Notes: generated from the letters alone by a model not told the origin. Positions 43,006 through 52,385 are shown, counted from the stretch's first letter. The stretch is DNA of 64,000 nt from Flavobacteriales bacterium (GCA_020635535.1 JACJZP010000014.1:13815-77814); one strand, 5' to 3'. Translations and numbers: made by a program.

Positions 43006-43803
43006 ATGCCGTATTTCGCAGACACGCACGCCCATCTTTATCTGCCAGAATTCGATGAGGACATTGATGCGGTGATAGACCGCGCTTGGGATGAGAACGT
43101 GCAGGTGGTTCTGCTACCGAATATTGACAGTTCCACCACAGAACGGTTAAAGCTCACCTGCGGCAAGCACCCGATGTTCTATCCTATGATGGGATTGCAT
43201 CCGTGCTCGGTAAAGCAAGAGAATTACAAGAGTGAGTTGGCCCATGTGCTTGAGGAACTTGACAGCGGTTACCAATCCGAACATGGAAAACCGTACATCG
43301 CTGTAGGAGAGATAGGTATTGACCTTTACTGGGACAAAAGCACCTTGGACATTCAGGTAGACGCTTTTGAGCAGCAAATGCTTTGGGCACATGAACGCAA
43401 CCTGCCTGTTGCGGTGCACTGTCGGGACTCGTACGATGAGGTCATGTCATCCATCGAAAACATGGGAAACCAACGCCCCAAAGGTGTGTTACACTGCTTT
43501 ACAGGAGATATGGATCAGGCCAATAAACTCATTGATCTCGGTTTTATGCTCGGCATTGGCGGTGTTATAACATTCAAGAACAGTGGTTTGGACAAGGTTG
43601 TGGAACAGATAGATATGGAACACCTGATACTTGAAACCGATTCACCCTATCTGGCTCCGGTTCCTCACAGAGGAAAACGCAATGAATCGGCCTATGTGGT
43701 TGATGTGGCCAAAAAGATCGCAGAGATAAAAGGACTTGATTGGTACAATGACGTACGTCCAATTACCACTGAAAATGCTCACCGCTTATTTCAATATCAC
43801 TGA
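43006..43803 (+). CDS. TatD-family metal-dependent hydrolase (deoxyribonuclease)
   Basis: Cytosolic TIM-barrel nuclease of 265 residues with the TatD metal ligands: DTHAHLYLPEFDED at the N-terminus, GEIGIDLYWDKS, AVHCRDSYDEV, GVLHCFTGDMDQA and LILETDSPYLAPVPHRGKRN. Known members remove 3' nucleotides and take part in DNA repair or turnover. The stop overlaps the asparaginase ATG by one base (TGATG). Confidence 0.94.
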   Translation: MPYFADTHAHLYLPEFDEDIDAVIDRAWDENVQVVLLPNIDSSTTERLKLTCGKHPMFYPMMGLHPCSVKQENYKSELAHVLEELDSGYQSEHGKPYIAVGEIGIDLYWDKSTLDIQVDAFEQQMLWAHERNLPVAVHCRDSYDEVMSSIENMGNQRPKGVLHCFTGDMDQANKLIDLGFMLGIGGVITFKNSGLDKVVEQIDMEHLILETDSPYLAPVPHRGKRNESAYVVDVAKKIAEIKGLDWYNDVRPITTENAHRLFQYH

Positions 43804-44831
43804 TGGCACAGGCTAAGGTTCTCATTATATATACAGGTGGTACCATCGGCATGATCCGCGATGAGAAGAAGGGTACACTCAAGCCTTTCCGACTGAACCG
43901 AATGATCAAGTCCATTCCATCCATTTTGGACCTGGGAATTGAAATACATGCCATGGAGCTGGAAGAGATCATCGACTCATCTAACATGACGCCTAAGGTT
44001 TGGATAGAATTGGCAGGAATCATCGGTGACCAATATGAAAAGTTTGACGGCTTTGTTGTCCTCCACGGTTCAGACACAATGGCCCATACAGCCTCGGCCC
44101 TCAGCTTCATGCTCGAAAACCTGGCTAAACCAGTGATCCTTACTGGAAGTCAGCTACCGATAGGCCTTCCCCGCACGGATGCCCGCGAAAACCTTATTAC
44201 AGCTTTGGAAATTGCATCAATGAAAAACCCACAAGGGCAATCTTTGGTTCCGGAGGTCTGTATTTATTTCGAGGATCAACTCTACCGAGGAAACAGAACT
44301 TACAAGTTCAACTCCGAGAATTTCGATGCGTTCCTATCTCCCAACTACCCTATTCTGGCCGAGGTGGGAGTTAAGATCGAGGTCTTTGAGCATAGGTTGC
44401 TACCTCATCCAAATAAAGATCTGGTTGTAAGAAATACGCTCAGCAACAAGGTAGGAATGGTGCAACTGTTTCCCGGACTTGACCTCAGTCCGTTTGTGGA
44501 CATGTTTATTTCAACAGGCACAGAACTGGTAATTCTAGAAACCTACGGCTCAGGAAATGGACCCACTGACAAAGGATTTCTCTCGGCAATTCGAAAATTG
44601 GTAGAGAATAATGTCTTGGTTTACAACGTTACCCAGTGCAGACAGGGGCATGTGCAGATGGGAAAATATGAAGCCAGTTCCGATCTGGCCAGGTTTGGTG
44701 TATTAAGTGGAGATGACATTACAATTGAAGCCGCATTGACCAAGGCCATGTACGTACTTGCCAGTACTGATGACACGAAAGAACGCGCTGAACTGATGGA
44801 ACGGCCACTTAGAGGAGAAATGAGTAGTTAA
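43803..44831 (+). CDS. Type I L-asparaginase
   Basis: Cytosolic-type asparaginase of 342 residues converting asparagine to aspartate and ammonia. It has both active-site motifs: IIYTGGTIGMI with the first catalytic Thr, and VLHGSDTMAHTASALSFM with the Thr-Asp pair, plus GSQLPIGLPRTDARENLITA. There is no signal peptide, which favours the low-affinity type I enzyme. It is translationally coupled to tatD. Confidence 0.94.
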   Translation: MAQAKVLIIYTGGTIGMIRDEKKGTLKPFRLNRMIKSIPSILDLGIEIHAMELEEIIDSSNMTPKVWIELAGIIGDQYEKFDGFVVLHGSDTMAHTASALSFMLENLAKPVILTGSQLPIGLPRTDARENLITALEIASMKNPQGQSLVPEVCIYFEDQLYRGNRTYKFNSENFDAFLSPNYPILAEVGVKIEVFEHRLLPHPNKDLVVRNTLSNKVGMVQLFPGLDLSPFVDMFISTGTELVILETYGSGNGPTDKGFLSAIRKLVENNVLVYNVTQCRQGHVQMGKYEASSDLARFGVLSGDDITIEAALTKAMYVLASTDDTKERAELMERPLRGEMSS

Positions 44832-44862
44832 ATGTTGTGCTTATGCGGAATGACATTTTTTG

Positions 44863-44870
44863 TATTTTGC
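44863..44870 (+). promoter_or_regulatory. Possible promoter box for the tRNA-Ser gene
   Basis: TATTTTGC lies 29 bases before the tRNA. It has one T fewer than the full TAnnTTTG box, so support is moderate only. Confidence 0.35.
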
Positions 44871-44899
44871 GCGCCAAATTGGGGCTTATGCCTTTGAAA

Positions 44900-44987
44900 G
44901 GAGAGGTGGCCGAGTGGTCGAAGGCGCACGCCTGGAAAGTGTGTAAACCCCAAAAGGGTTTCGAGGGTTCGAATCCCTCTCTCTCCG
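44900..44987 (+). tRNA. tRNA-Ser (anticodon GGA)
   Basis: Eighty-eight bases with a complete serine tRNA structure: acceptor GGAGAGG / TCTCTCC, D-arm GGCCGAGTGGTCGAAGGC, anticodon loop CTGGAAA (GGA reads UCC/UCU), a long variable arm AAACCCCAAAAGGGTTTC-like, and the T-arm GAGGG-TTCGAAT-CCCTC. The discriminator base is G. No CCA is encoded (GCGA follows), so CCA must be added after transcription. Confidence 0.96.
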
Positions 44988-45060
44988 CGAGAGGAATTTT
45001 TGAAATTGTTAATTGTTAACCATTAAATAATAGTTGAAAAACTAACCACTAATCTGAATC

Positions 45061-45903
45061 ATGAAAAAGTTGTTTGCTCTAATAACCTTTGCTGCAGTAT
45101 TGAACTTCAGCTACGCACCAATGGCAGTTGCACAAGAAGATGCCGCTGGTGAATCAACAGAACAAGTAGCCGAAGAAGCTCCGGCAGAAGAAGTAGCAGA
45201 AGAGGTAACCTCCGAGCCAGAAGCTGCTCCGGCCAAAGCACCTGCTGCTGTTGAGGAAGCCGAAGAAGCTCCACAAGGATTCCACCAAACACTTAAGACA
45301 AAATTCATCGAAGGTGGTGCTGGTTTCATGGGTGTGGTTCTTTTGGTTCTTATCCTTGGTCTTGCACTTTGTATTGAGCGTATCATCTACCTGAGCTTGG
45401 CCACAGGAAATTCAGAGAAACTTCTGGGTGAAATTGAAAGCAGCTTGAGTTCAGGGGGTGTTGAAGCTGCCAAAGAGGTTTGCAGAAACACAAAAGGCCC
45501 TGTTGCCAGCATTTTCTATCAAGGTTTGAGCAGAAAAGAAGAAGGTCTTGACATGGTTGAAAAGTCAATTGTTTCTTACGGATCTGTACAAATGGGCCTA
45601 TTGGAGAAAGGTCTTTCTTGGATATCACTTTGTATCGCCCTTGCTCCAATGCTTGGTTTCATGGGTACGGTAATCGGTATGATCGGTGCATTCGATGCTA
45701 TCGAGGCTGCGGGTGATATTTCTCCTTCATTGGTTGCAGGAGGTATTAAGGTTGCACTTTTGACCACTGTATTCGGTCTTATCGTTGCAATGATCCTTCA
45801 GGTATTCTACAACTACATTATTGCTAAGGTTGACAGCTTGGTAAACGACATGGAGAACGCGTCCATCACTTTCATGGACATCCTTGTAAAAAGCAGCAAA
45901 TAA
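45061..45903 (+). CDS. MotA/TolQ/ExbB proton-channel family protein with signal peptide and acidic N-terminal extension
   Basis: The 280 residues begin with a cleavable-looking signal (MKKLFALITFAAVLNFSYA), then a low-complexity Glu/Ala/Pro stretch (about 25-72). Three transmembrane helices follow (about 88-108, 188-210, 222-248) with the ExbB core LCIALAPMLGFMGTVIGMIG and GGIKVALLTTVFGLIVAMIL. It forms the proton channel that powers TonB. It is followed by a small membrane protein and two ExbD genes, and probably energises the TonB receptors in this window. Confidence 0.92.
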   Translation: MKKLFALITFAAVLNFSYAPMAVAQEDAAGESTEQVAEEAPAEEVAEEVTSEPEAAPAKAPAAVEEAEEAPQGFHQTLKTKFIEGGAGFMGVVLLVLILGLALCIERIIYLSLATGNSEKLLGEIESSLSSGGVEAAKEVCRNTKGPVASIFYQGLSRKEEGLDMVEKSIVSYGSVQMGLLEKGLSWISLCIALAPMLGFMGTVIGMIGAFDAIEAAGDISPSLVAGGIKVALLTTVFGLIVAMILQVFYNYIIAKVDSLVNDMENASITFMDILVKSSK

Positions 45904-45937
45904 TAACTGTTAGTAATAACCGTTTAAAGACTCGATC

Positions 45938-46258
45938 ATGGGAGATTTCATGGCAAACTATGGCATCATTATCTGCTACATCCTTTTGGCTGTTGCGGTA
46001 CTGTCTGCGGTAGTATTCCCGATAATTCAGCTTGCTCAGAACCCAAAGAATGCCAAAGGCGCATTGATGGGAATCGGTGCGCTGATCGTTGTAGTAGGTA
46101 TTTCTTATGTACTTGCTTCAGACAACAATCCAAGCAACATGGAAATAACACCAGAGGCTGCTAAGCAGGTAGGAACAGGTTTGTATGCTTTCTACATTCT
46201 TGCCGCGGTAGCCATTGTTGCTCTTGTTTATTCAGAAGTAGCTAAACTGTTCAAGTAA
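45938..46258 (+). CDS. Small three-helix membrane protein of the ExbB-ExbD cassette
   Basis: The 106 residues show three hydrophobic helices (about 8-30, 45-60, 85-103) and an Asn/Pro-rich loop between them (ASDNNPSNMEITPEAAKQVG). I recognise no named domain, but a protein like this often sits between exbB and exbD in Bacteroidota. Its stop overlaps the ExbD start by one base. Inferred: accessory subunit of the Ton motor. Confidence 0.8.
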   Translation: MGDFMANYGIIICYILLAVAVLSAVVFPIIQLAQNPKNAKGALMGIGALIVVVGISYVLASDNNPSNMEITPEAAKQVGTGLYAFYILAAVAIVALVYSEVAKLFK

Positions 46259-46893
46259 TGGCCAGAACTAAAAGAGAAATACAGGAGATCAATGCCGGCT
46301 CAATGGCCGACATCGCTTTCTTGTTGCTGATCTTCTTTCTGGTTACCACCACTATGGACGTAGACACTGGTCTTATGCGCGTACTTCCTCCCTATGTGGA
46401 AGAGCCGCCTGAGGATCAGCCAGACGTTATAAAGCGTAACGTGTTTGTGGTGCTTGCAAACTCTGCCGACAACCTTCTTGTTGAGGACGAGTACATGCAG
46501 ATTGAAGATCTGAAAGATGCTGCTAAGGAGTTCATTATCGGTAAACCGAATGACCCGTCAGACATGGCGTTTCCTCAATTTGAGCCCGCCAAGAACAAGC
46601 CCGAAAGCTATGATCTGGTAATCAAATACTGGGGGCCTGAGAAATTGGTCTCAAAGCAGATCATATCACTTCAAAACGACCGTGGCACTTCTTACCAACT
46701 TTACATCGCTATTCAAGATGCGTTGGCAAGTGCGTATCAAGAAGTTCGCGATGAGGTAGCGAAAGAGCGATTTGGCAAATCGTATGACGAACTTGCCAAA
46801 GGAAATGAAGTTGAGCAGGAGCAGGCCAAGGCCGTTAAGAAACTTGTTCCGCAGCGTATTTCTGAAGCAGAACCTAAAGATATCGGACAGTAA
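46258..46893 (+). CDS. ExbD/TolR family biopolymer transport protein (first copy)
   Basis: The 211 residues show the ExbD N-terminus and single helix with the essential proton-carrying Asp in INAGSMADIAFLLLIFFLVT (about residues 12-31), then a periplasmic domain that is longer than usual (to 211) and rich in charged residues at the end (KGNEVEQEQAKAVKKLVPQR). One-base overlaps on both sides indicate coupled translation with its neighbours. Confidence 0.92.
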   Translation: MARTKREIQEINAGSMADIAFLLLIFFLVTTTMDVDTGLMRVLPPYVEEPPEDQPDVIKRNVFVVLANSADNLLVEDEYMQIEDLKDAAKEFIIGKPNDPSDMAFPQFEPAKNKPESYDLVIKYWGPEKLVSKQIISLQNDRGTSYQLYIAIQDALASAYQEVRDEVAKERFGKSYDELAKGNEVEQEQAKAVKKLVPQRISEAEPKDIGQ

Positions 46894-47366
46894 TGCAGAT
46901 CAGGAAGAAAAAGAAAAAGGACGTTCCACCGGTATCTACCGCATCTTTGCCAGATATCGTATTCATGCTGTTGTTCTTCTTCATGGTAACAACGGTAATG
47001 CGTGAAACTTCGTTGAAGGTGGTTCACATTATTCCAAAGGCCAAAGAGGTTGCCAAATTGGAGCGTAAATCTTTGGTGGCATACATACATATTGGTCCTC
47101 CATTGAAGCCGTTGCAGCCGATATATGGAACCGAGCCACGTATCCAATTGGACGATGCATTTGCTACGCCAAAGGATATTCCAACGTTTGTTGAATCTGT
47201 GAAGTCGCAAACAAATGAGGCTGAGGTTCCACTTCTTACTTACTCGCTTAAGGTAGACCGAGATACCAAAATGGGTATTGTGGTAGATGTAAAGCAAGAA
47301 TTGAGAAAGGCGCAGGCACTCAAGATCAACTACTCTACCAGCAAAATCGTAGACAAGCAAGATTGA
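46893..47366 (+). CDS. ExbD/TolR family biopolymer transport protein (second copy)
   Basis: The 157 residues have a basic N-terminus (MQIRKKKKKDVPPVSTASLP), one helix with the conserved Asp (PDIVFMLLFFFMVTTVM) and a periplasmic domain ending IVVDVKQELRKAQALKINYS. It is shorter than and different from the first ExbD, so the motor probably uses an ExbD heterodimer. It is the last gene of the cassette; a terminator follows. Confidence 0.92.
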   Translation: MQIRKKKKKDVPPVSTASLPDIVFMLLFFFMVTTVMRETSLKVVHIIPKAKEVAKLERKSLVAYIHIGPPLKPLQPIYGTEPRIQLDDAFATPKDIPTFVESVKSQTNEAEVPLLTYSLKVDRDTKMGIVVDVKQELRKAQALKINYSTSKIVDKQD

Positions 47367-47393
47367 TCAGTAATTCACGCTGAACGTATTGGA

Positions 47394-47427
47394 AACGGGG
47401 TTCTGAATAGGAACTCCGTTTTTGTTT
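47394..47427 (+). terminator. Intrinsic terminator after the ExbB/ExbD cassette
   Basis: Stem AACGGGGTTC / GAACTCCGTT (one G-U pair), loop TGAATAG, followed by TTTGTTT. Confidence 0.75.
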
Positions 47428-48316
47428 ACTCCTTAACCGAATTGGCCTGATGTTGCTTAAAAATGTACAGGAGCATCATACAAAAGACCAAGGAAAAACT
47501 GGCAATAGCACCATTATCCAATCCCAGGTTTTCGATTTTCGGGTCGATTGATCGGTGCTGAATTCCATAAGCCAGCACAACTGACATCGCATTATTGGTA
47601 AAATGAGCCACAATCGGGTACCAAAGGTTGCCGCTCCATAGCAGCAGATAGCCCATTGCAACGCCCATCAACATTCTTGGCACAAACCCGAAGAACTGAA
47701 GATGAATGGCGCTGAACAATGCCGCAGCCACCCAAATGGCCAAATGCGGATTGCCTGTTTGTTTGATCAGACCCCGTTGAACTATGCCTCTGAAAATCAA
47801 CTCTTCTCCAAGAGCAGGTAGCAAGGCTATCATCACCAAGTTGAAGAATAGAATTCCAAGACTTGGCATGTCCAGAAAAAGCTTGGTCAATTCACTTGCC
47901 TGAGATTCTTTGCCAAGCATCCACTCGCCTAACTCTGTTGGAATCTCAATACCTGTATTCCATTCAGCAACGAAATTCACAAACGGAAATGCCACCAGGA
48001 AAAAGGCAATACTGACCAAGACTCCCTGTCTATCGGGCGCTCCGAAAAGCCGCTTCATTTCATGCCATGAAGAAGCAATCCATAAGTAGAAAACCGAAGG
48101 GAGAATGAGCATGCCAAGCGCCTGAAGAACCTGCATTACCCGGAGTGCCGGCACCATTTCAGGCTCAGTCATATCATCCAACAAAGTCGGATTGCTCAGA
48201 AGTGGAATTCCAAGAAAAAGCTCAGAAAACACAAATCCGATAAACGAGAACACCGAAGCTCCCGTAAAAACCAGAAGCAACAGGAAGAGCACTCCGTGCA
48301 AGGGAGACCGCTTCAC
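47426..48316 (-). CDS. CPBP-family intramembrane metalloprotease (CAAX protease/Abi type)
   Basis: Polytopic membrane protein of 296 residues with the three CPBP motifs: EELIFRG (Glu171, Glu172, Arg176), FSAIH (His205) and HFTNNAMS (His238, Asn). These form the glutamate-type active site. The start is GTG (GTG AAG CGG); no ATG is available. Known members process prenylated proteins or protect against bacteriocins. The substrate here is unknown. It is divergent from dus. Confidence 0.9.
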   Translation of the reverse strand: MKRSPLHGVLFLLLLVFTGASVFSFIGFVFSELFLGIPLLSNPTLLDDMTEPEMVPALRVMQVLQALGMLILPSVFYLWIASSWHEMKRLFGAPDRQGVLVSIAFFLVAFPFVNFVAEWNTGIEIPTELGEWMLGKESQASELTKLFLDMPSLGILFFNLVMIALLPALGEELIFRGIVQRGLIKQTGNPHLAIWVAAALFSAIHLQFFGFVPRMLMGVAMGYLLLWSGNLWYPIVAHFTNNAMSVVLAYGIQHRSIDPKIENLGLDNGAIASFSLVFCMMLLYIFKQHQANSVKE

Positions 48317-48352
48317 ATAGGCCCTTAAAGATTCTTTCCAGCTGATATTGAG

Positions 48353-48360
48353 TAACTTTG
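48353..48360 (+). promoter_or_regulatory. Promoter -7 box for dus
   Basis: TAACTTTG, a full match to TAnnTTTG, 16 bases before the GTG start. Confidence 0.55.
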
Positions 48361-48376
48361 TGGCCGTTTTTCAGGC

Positions 48377-49372
48377 GTGGCAAAGATAGGTGATATAGAT
48401 GTTGGCGATTTCCCGCTGTTGCTCGCTCCTATGGAAGATGTGAGTGATCCGCCTTTCCGCGCAGTGTGCAAGGATAACGGGGCCGACATCATGTATACCG
48501 AGTTCATTTCATCTGAGGGACTGATCAGAGATGCTGCCAAAAGTGTTCAGAAGCTCGACATCTTTGAATACGAACGGCCGATCGGCATTCAGATCTTTGG
48601 TGGCGATATTGATGCAATGAAAGAATCGGCAGAGATTGCTACCGCTGCAAAACCAGATATCATCGACATCAATTTCGGCTGTCCGGTAAAGAAAGTAACC
48701 TGCAAGGGAGCAGGTGCCGGCATCTTGAAAGACATTCCTAAAATGGTGAAGATGACGGAAGAGATCGTTAAAAGCACGCATCTTCCTGTAACCGTAAAGA
48801 CCCGACTGGGCTGGGACAGCGAATCGATGTACATAGAAGAAGTTGCCGAACGTCTTCAGGATGTAGGCATTAAAGCATTGAGTGTTCATGGCAGAACACG
48901 GGTTCAGATGTACAAGGGAAATGCGGATTGGACACTCATTGGGAGGGTCAAAGAAAACCCACGTATTTCAATCCCCATCTTTGGAAATGGCGATGTGGAC
49001 AGTCCGCAAAAAGCCAAAGAAATGCGCGACACTTTTGGTATTGACGGTATCATGATCGGCAGAGCGAGCATCGGCTATCCATGGATCTTCAATGAGATAA
49101 AGCACTTTTTAGAAACAGGAAACGAACTTGCTCCACCTTCAATAGATCAGCGCGTTGACACTTGTCTGAAGCATTTTGAATTCTCCATCAAATGGAAGGG
49201 AGAACGCGTTGGAAATGTTGAAATGAGGCGCCACTACGCCAACTACTTCAAAGGCTTCATCAACTTCAAACCTTTCCGTACGCGGTTGGTTTCTGAGATG
49301 GATAATGACATCATCAGAGAAATTTTGGAAGAGGTCAGGAATTACTACACACAGGAGGCTGCGGTAGCCTGA
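48377..49372 (+). CDS. tRNA-dihydrouridine synthase (DusB-like)
   Basis: FMN enzyme of 331 residues that reduces uridines in tRNA. It has the N-terminal LLLAPMEDVSDPPFRAVCKD, DINFGCPVKKVTCKGAGAGI with the catalytic Cys, LPVTVKTRLGW, SVHGRTRVQMYKG and GDVDSPQKA..M...GIDGIMIGRASIG. The start codon is GTG, downstream of a full promoter box. The C-terminal recognition domain is shorter than average but has the usual RRHYANYFKG. Confidence 0.94.
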   Translation: MAKIGDIDVGDFPLLLAPMEDVSDPPFRAVCKDNGADIMYTEFISSEGLIRDAAKSVQKLDIFEYERPIGIQIFGGDIDAMKESAEIATAAKPDIIDINFGCPVKKVTCKGAGAGILKDIPKMVKMTEEIVKSTHLPVTVKTRLGWDSESMYIEEVAERLQDVGIKALSVHGRTRVQMYKGNADWTLIGRVKENPRISIPIFGNGDVDSPQKAKEMRDTFGIDGIMIGRASIGYPWIFNEIKHFLETGNELAPPSIDQRVDTCLKHFEFSIKWKGERVGNVEMRRHYANYFKGFINFKPFRTRLVSEMDNDIIREILEEVRNYYTQEAAVA

Positions 49373-49406
49373 GTCTTCAATCAACTCTCACATTTCATTA
49401 CTTAGG

Positions 49407-49414
49407 TATATTTG
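49407..49414 (+). promoter_or_regulatory. Promoter -7 box for the second TonB receptor
   Basis: TATATTTG, a full match to TAnnTTTG, 20 bases before the ATG at 49435. Confidence 0.5.
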
Positions 49415-49434
49415 ACATTCTTGAATAAGCACGT

Positions 49435-52371
49435 ATGAGCAGAATGATACGATTGGAGTTACAGTTTTATCTCGCGGCACTGGTAGCCCTTTTGGTAGGC
49501 TTTTCAAATTTGGCATCCGCACAGGAATTGAGTGGAACCATCAAAGATGCTGACTCCGGTGAGCCGCTTTTCGGTGCAAGTGTGGTCATTACAGGTACAG
49601 CTGTAGGTGGAACTGCCGATTTTGACGGAAACTTCAAATTCAAGGTCGGTCAACAGCCGCCTTTCAAGGTCACTATTTCCTACATAGGCTATCAAAGTCA
49701 GGAGATTGAGGTGAAGAATTTCGAGCCACTGAAAATCGATCTTTCTACGGATGCCGTTCTACTTCAAGGTGTTACGGTTTCAGATGTACGGGTTTCCGAA
49801 AAGCAGAAAGAGTCTGCACTCACGGTAGAAAGTATGGATATCATTGCCATCAAGGAGACCCCCGCTGCAGATTTCTATGACGGCCTTGGAAACCTGAAAG
49901 GTGTTGACCTTACGGCTGCAAGTATCGGCTTTAAGGTCATCAACACGCGTGGATTCAATAGTACTTCTCCTGTACGATCACTTCAGGTCATCGATGGGGT
50001 AGACAACCAATCTCCCGGACTGAATTTCAGTCTTGGAAACTTCCTTGGTTCATCTGAGCTGGATGTTCTGAAGGTTGATATTGTTCAGGGTGCGAGTTCT
50101 GCATTCTACGGTCCGAATGCCTTCAATGGTGTAATTGACATGAAGACCAGAAGCCCATTTGTTAAGCCTGGTTTGGAAGCTCAGGTGAAGATAGGGGAAC
50201 GTAATCTGGGTGAAGCGGCCGTGCGTTGGGCTCATGTTATCAAGAACAAGGATGGTGAAGACAAATTCGGATATAAGGTCAACCTATACTATCTGCAGGC
50301 ATATGATTGGGTTGCAGACAACACCGACCCGGTTTATGACTTGGAAGTTGGCAAAGACAATCCAGGAGGCTACGATGCTGTAAACCGATATGGCGATGAA
50401 GACCTTGCAGGTGGTAATGATTACAGAACGCAGATAGCCAATTATCCAGGGCTGGGTATCTTTTACCGTAGAGGTTACATGGAAAAGGATCTTGTGGACT
50501 ACAACACGCGGAACTTCAAGGCCAATTTGGCAACCCACTACAGGATAAAACCTGATGTTGAGTTCATCTATTCATTCAACTTCGGTACAGGAACAACGGT
50601 ATATCAGGGGCAGAACCGTTTCTCGCTTAAAGACATGCTTTTCTTCCAGAACCGCATTGAATTTGCCAAGCAGGATAAATGGTTTGTTCGGGCGTATGCT
50701 ACTAACGAAGATGCCGGTAAATCTTATGATGCCGTGGTTACGGCATTCAAACTGCTGAACAACCAACGAACGCTTGAAGATTACAACACGGCCTACGCCA
50801 ACTATTGGATCCAGAAGATACGTCCTGAAGTGCGCGCGCTTTTGGCCGACAATGGCGTAACATTCGGTGGTATCGGGGTTGGTTGGGACACGGAAGCAAT
50901 AACTCAGGTTCTTTCTCAGTATCCGGATTCGTTGATGATGTGGCATCAGCAAACATCAAACGCACTGGCCAACGACCCACTTCTTGGGTATCCAAGCCCT
51001 GGTACGCAGTTGTACAACGATCTTTTCAACCAGATAAGATCTACCACATATACCGACAATAGTATTCAAGGGGGAGGTTCCCGTTTCTACGATAAGTCGG
51101 CTCTATATCACTTGCATGGAGAATATAAACTCGATAACCCTGAGATAAAGGGAACCAAATTAGGGCTGTTCACTTTCGGTGGTAACGGACGACTTTATGC
51201 ACCAAACTCAAGAGGAACCATATTCGATGAAATGCGAATTTCAAAAGGAGAGGTTCAAGTTCCCGATGGATTTGGTGGATTGAGAGATTCTGCGGTCTAT
51301 GACACCACATTCAGGAAGATATTCAACTGGGAGTTTGGAGTTTATCTTGGCTGGGAGCGTAAATTCTTCAACGAAAAGCTGAAGGTGAGTTTTGCTGCAC
51401 GTGTAGACAAGAATCAGAACTTCCCCTTTGTTGCATCTCCAGCCTTCTCGCTGGTTTATCTGCCGCATAGGGATCATACCATAAGAGCAGGTTTCTCATC
51501 GGCCATTCGTAACCCGACATTGGCCGATCAGTATCTGTATTACGATGTGGGAAGAGCCATACTGATTGGTAACATAGACGGTTTCAACAACCTCATTACA
51601 ACCGAGTCTTTCGTGAATTACCTTAACACGGGACTTAACAGCGATACACTTGAATACTTCAACGTGGCTCCTATTGTTCCAGAAAAGGTCAAAACAATTG
51701 AAGCAGGTTATCGCGGATTCTTCTTCGGAAAACTGTATGTGGACGCCTCATATTATTTGAGCTTTTACAATGATTTCATCGGATATAACCTAGGAGTTCA
51801 GGCAACGTTCGATACGGTGCTGGGTCTTCCACAAAGCACGCAGGTTTATAGGGTTTCTGCCAACAGTGAGAATCAAGTGATCACACAGGGAGCTTCCATT
51901 GGGCTGAACTATTACTTCCAAAACAAGTACACTGTAACTGGAAATTACTCTTGGAACAGACTTCAGAAGACGGATGAGAATGACCCGATCATTCCAGCTT
52001 TCAACACACCTGAGCACAAATTCAACCTTGGTTTTTCAGCAAGAGACCTCGGAAAAGCAAAGCTCGGACATTTCGGTTTCAGCCTGAACTATAAATGGAT
52101 CCAAGGGTTCCTGTTTGAAGGTTCTCCGCAGTTCACCGGATTTGTGCCCACCTATGATATGTTCGATATTCAAGTGAGTTACCGAATTCCAAGCGATTAC
52201 ATCACATTCAAGCTCGGAGCATCGAACTTATTCGGAATTCAACCACTGTTTGAAGACGGAACCGCCAGCCAGCGTTTCGAAAATGCCTTCGATAATCGTA
52301 ATGCACAAGTGTATGGTGGGCCCCGTGTTGGAAGAATGGCCTACTTCTCCATTTTCTTCCAGTGGAACTGA
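49435..52371 (+). CDS. TonB-dependent receptor with carboxypeptidase-regulatory N-domain (paralogue)
   Basis: The 978 residues comprise a signal peptide ending SNLASAQ, a CarboxypepD_reg-like domain (about 32-115, LSGTIKDADSGEPLFGASVV), a plug with the same NTRGFNSTSPVRSLQVIDGV and SSAFYGPNAFNGVIDM motifs as the receptor at 33044, and a barrel ending FSIFFQWN. The barrel loops differ, which suggests a different substrate. Like its paralogue it is followed by a T9SS-secreted hydrolase and not by a susD gene. Confidence 0.93.
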   Translation: MSRMIRLELQFYLAALVALLVGFSNLASAQELSGTIKDADSGEPLFGASVVITGTAVGGTADFDGNFKFKVGQQPPFKVTISYIGYQSQEIEVKNFEPLKIDLSTDAVLLQGVTVSDVRVSEKQKESALTVESMDIIAIKETPAADFYDGLGNLKGVDLTAASIGFKVINTRGFNSTSPVRSLQVIDGVDNQSPGLNFSLGNFLGSSELDVLKVDIVQGASSAFYGPNAFNGVIDMKTRSPFVKPGLEAQVKIGERNLGEAAVRWAHVIKNKDGEDKFGYKVNLYYLQAYDWVADNTDPVYDLEVGKDNPGGYDAVNRYGDEDLAGGNDYRTQIANYPGLGIFYRRGYMEKDLVDYNTRNFKANLATHYRIKPDVEFIYSFNFGTGTTVYQGQNRFSLKDMLFFQNRIEFAKQDKWFVRAYATNEDAGKSYDAVVTAFKLLNNQRTLEDYNTAYANYWIQKIRPEVRALLADNGVTFGGIGVGWDTEAITQVLSQYPDSLMMWHQQTSNALANDPLLGYPSPGTQLYNDLFNQIRSTTYTDNSIQGGGSRFYDKSALYHLHGEYKLDNPEIKGTKLGLFTFGGNGRLYAPNSRGTIFDEMRISKGEVQVPDGFGGLRDSAVYDTTFRKIFNWEFGVYLGWERKFFNEKLKVSFAARVDKNQNFPFVASPAFSLVYLPHRDHTIRAGFSSAIRNPTLADQYLYYDVGRAILIGNIDGFNNLITTESFVNYLNTGLNSDTLEYFNVAPIVPEKVKTIEAGYRGFFFGKLYVDASYYLSFYNDFIGYNLGVQATFDTVLGLPQSTQVYRVSANSENQVITQGASIGLNYYFQNKYTVTGNYSWNRLQKTDENDPIIPAFNTPEHKFNLGFSARDLGKAKLGHFGFSLNYKWIQGFLFEGSPQFTGFVPTYDMFDIQVSYRIPSDYITFKLGASNLFGIQPLFEDGTASQRFENAFDNRNAQVYGGPRVGRMAYFSIFFQWN

Positions 52372-52385
52372 TATTGATCTTTTAC

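Noticed and set aside
42792..43025. Minus-strand ORF of 77 codons containing VIPTEAEESFS
   Set aside because: The phrase comes from a widespread intergenic repeat read in one frame. The ORF overlaps the tatD start and promoter.
44837..45019. Plus-strand 60-codon ORF across the tRNA-Ser gene
   Set aside because: It is a translation of the tRNA and flanks.
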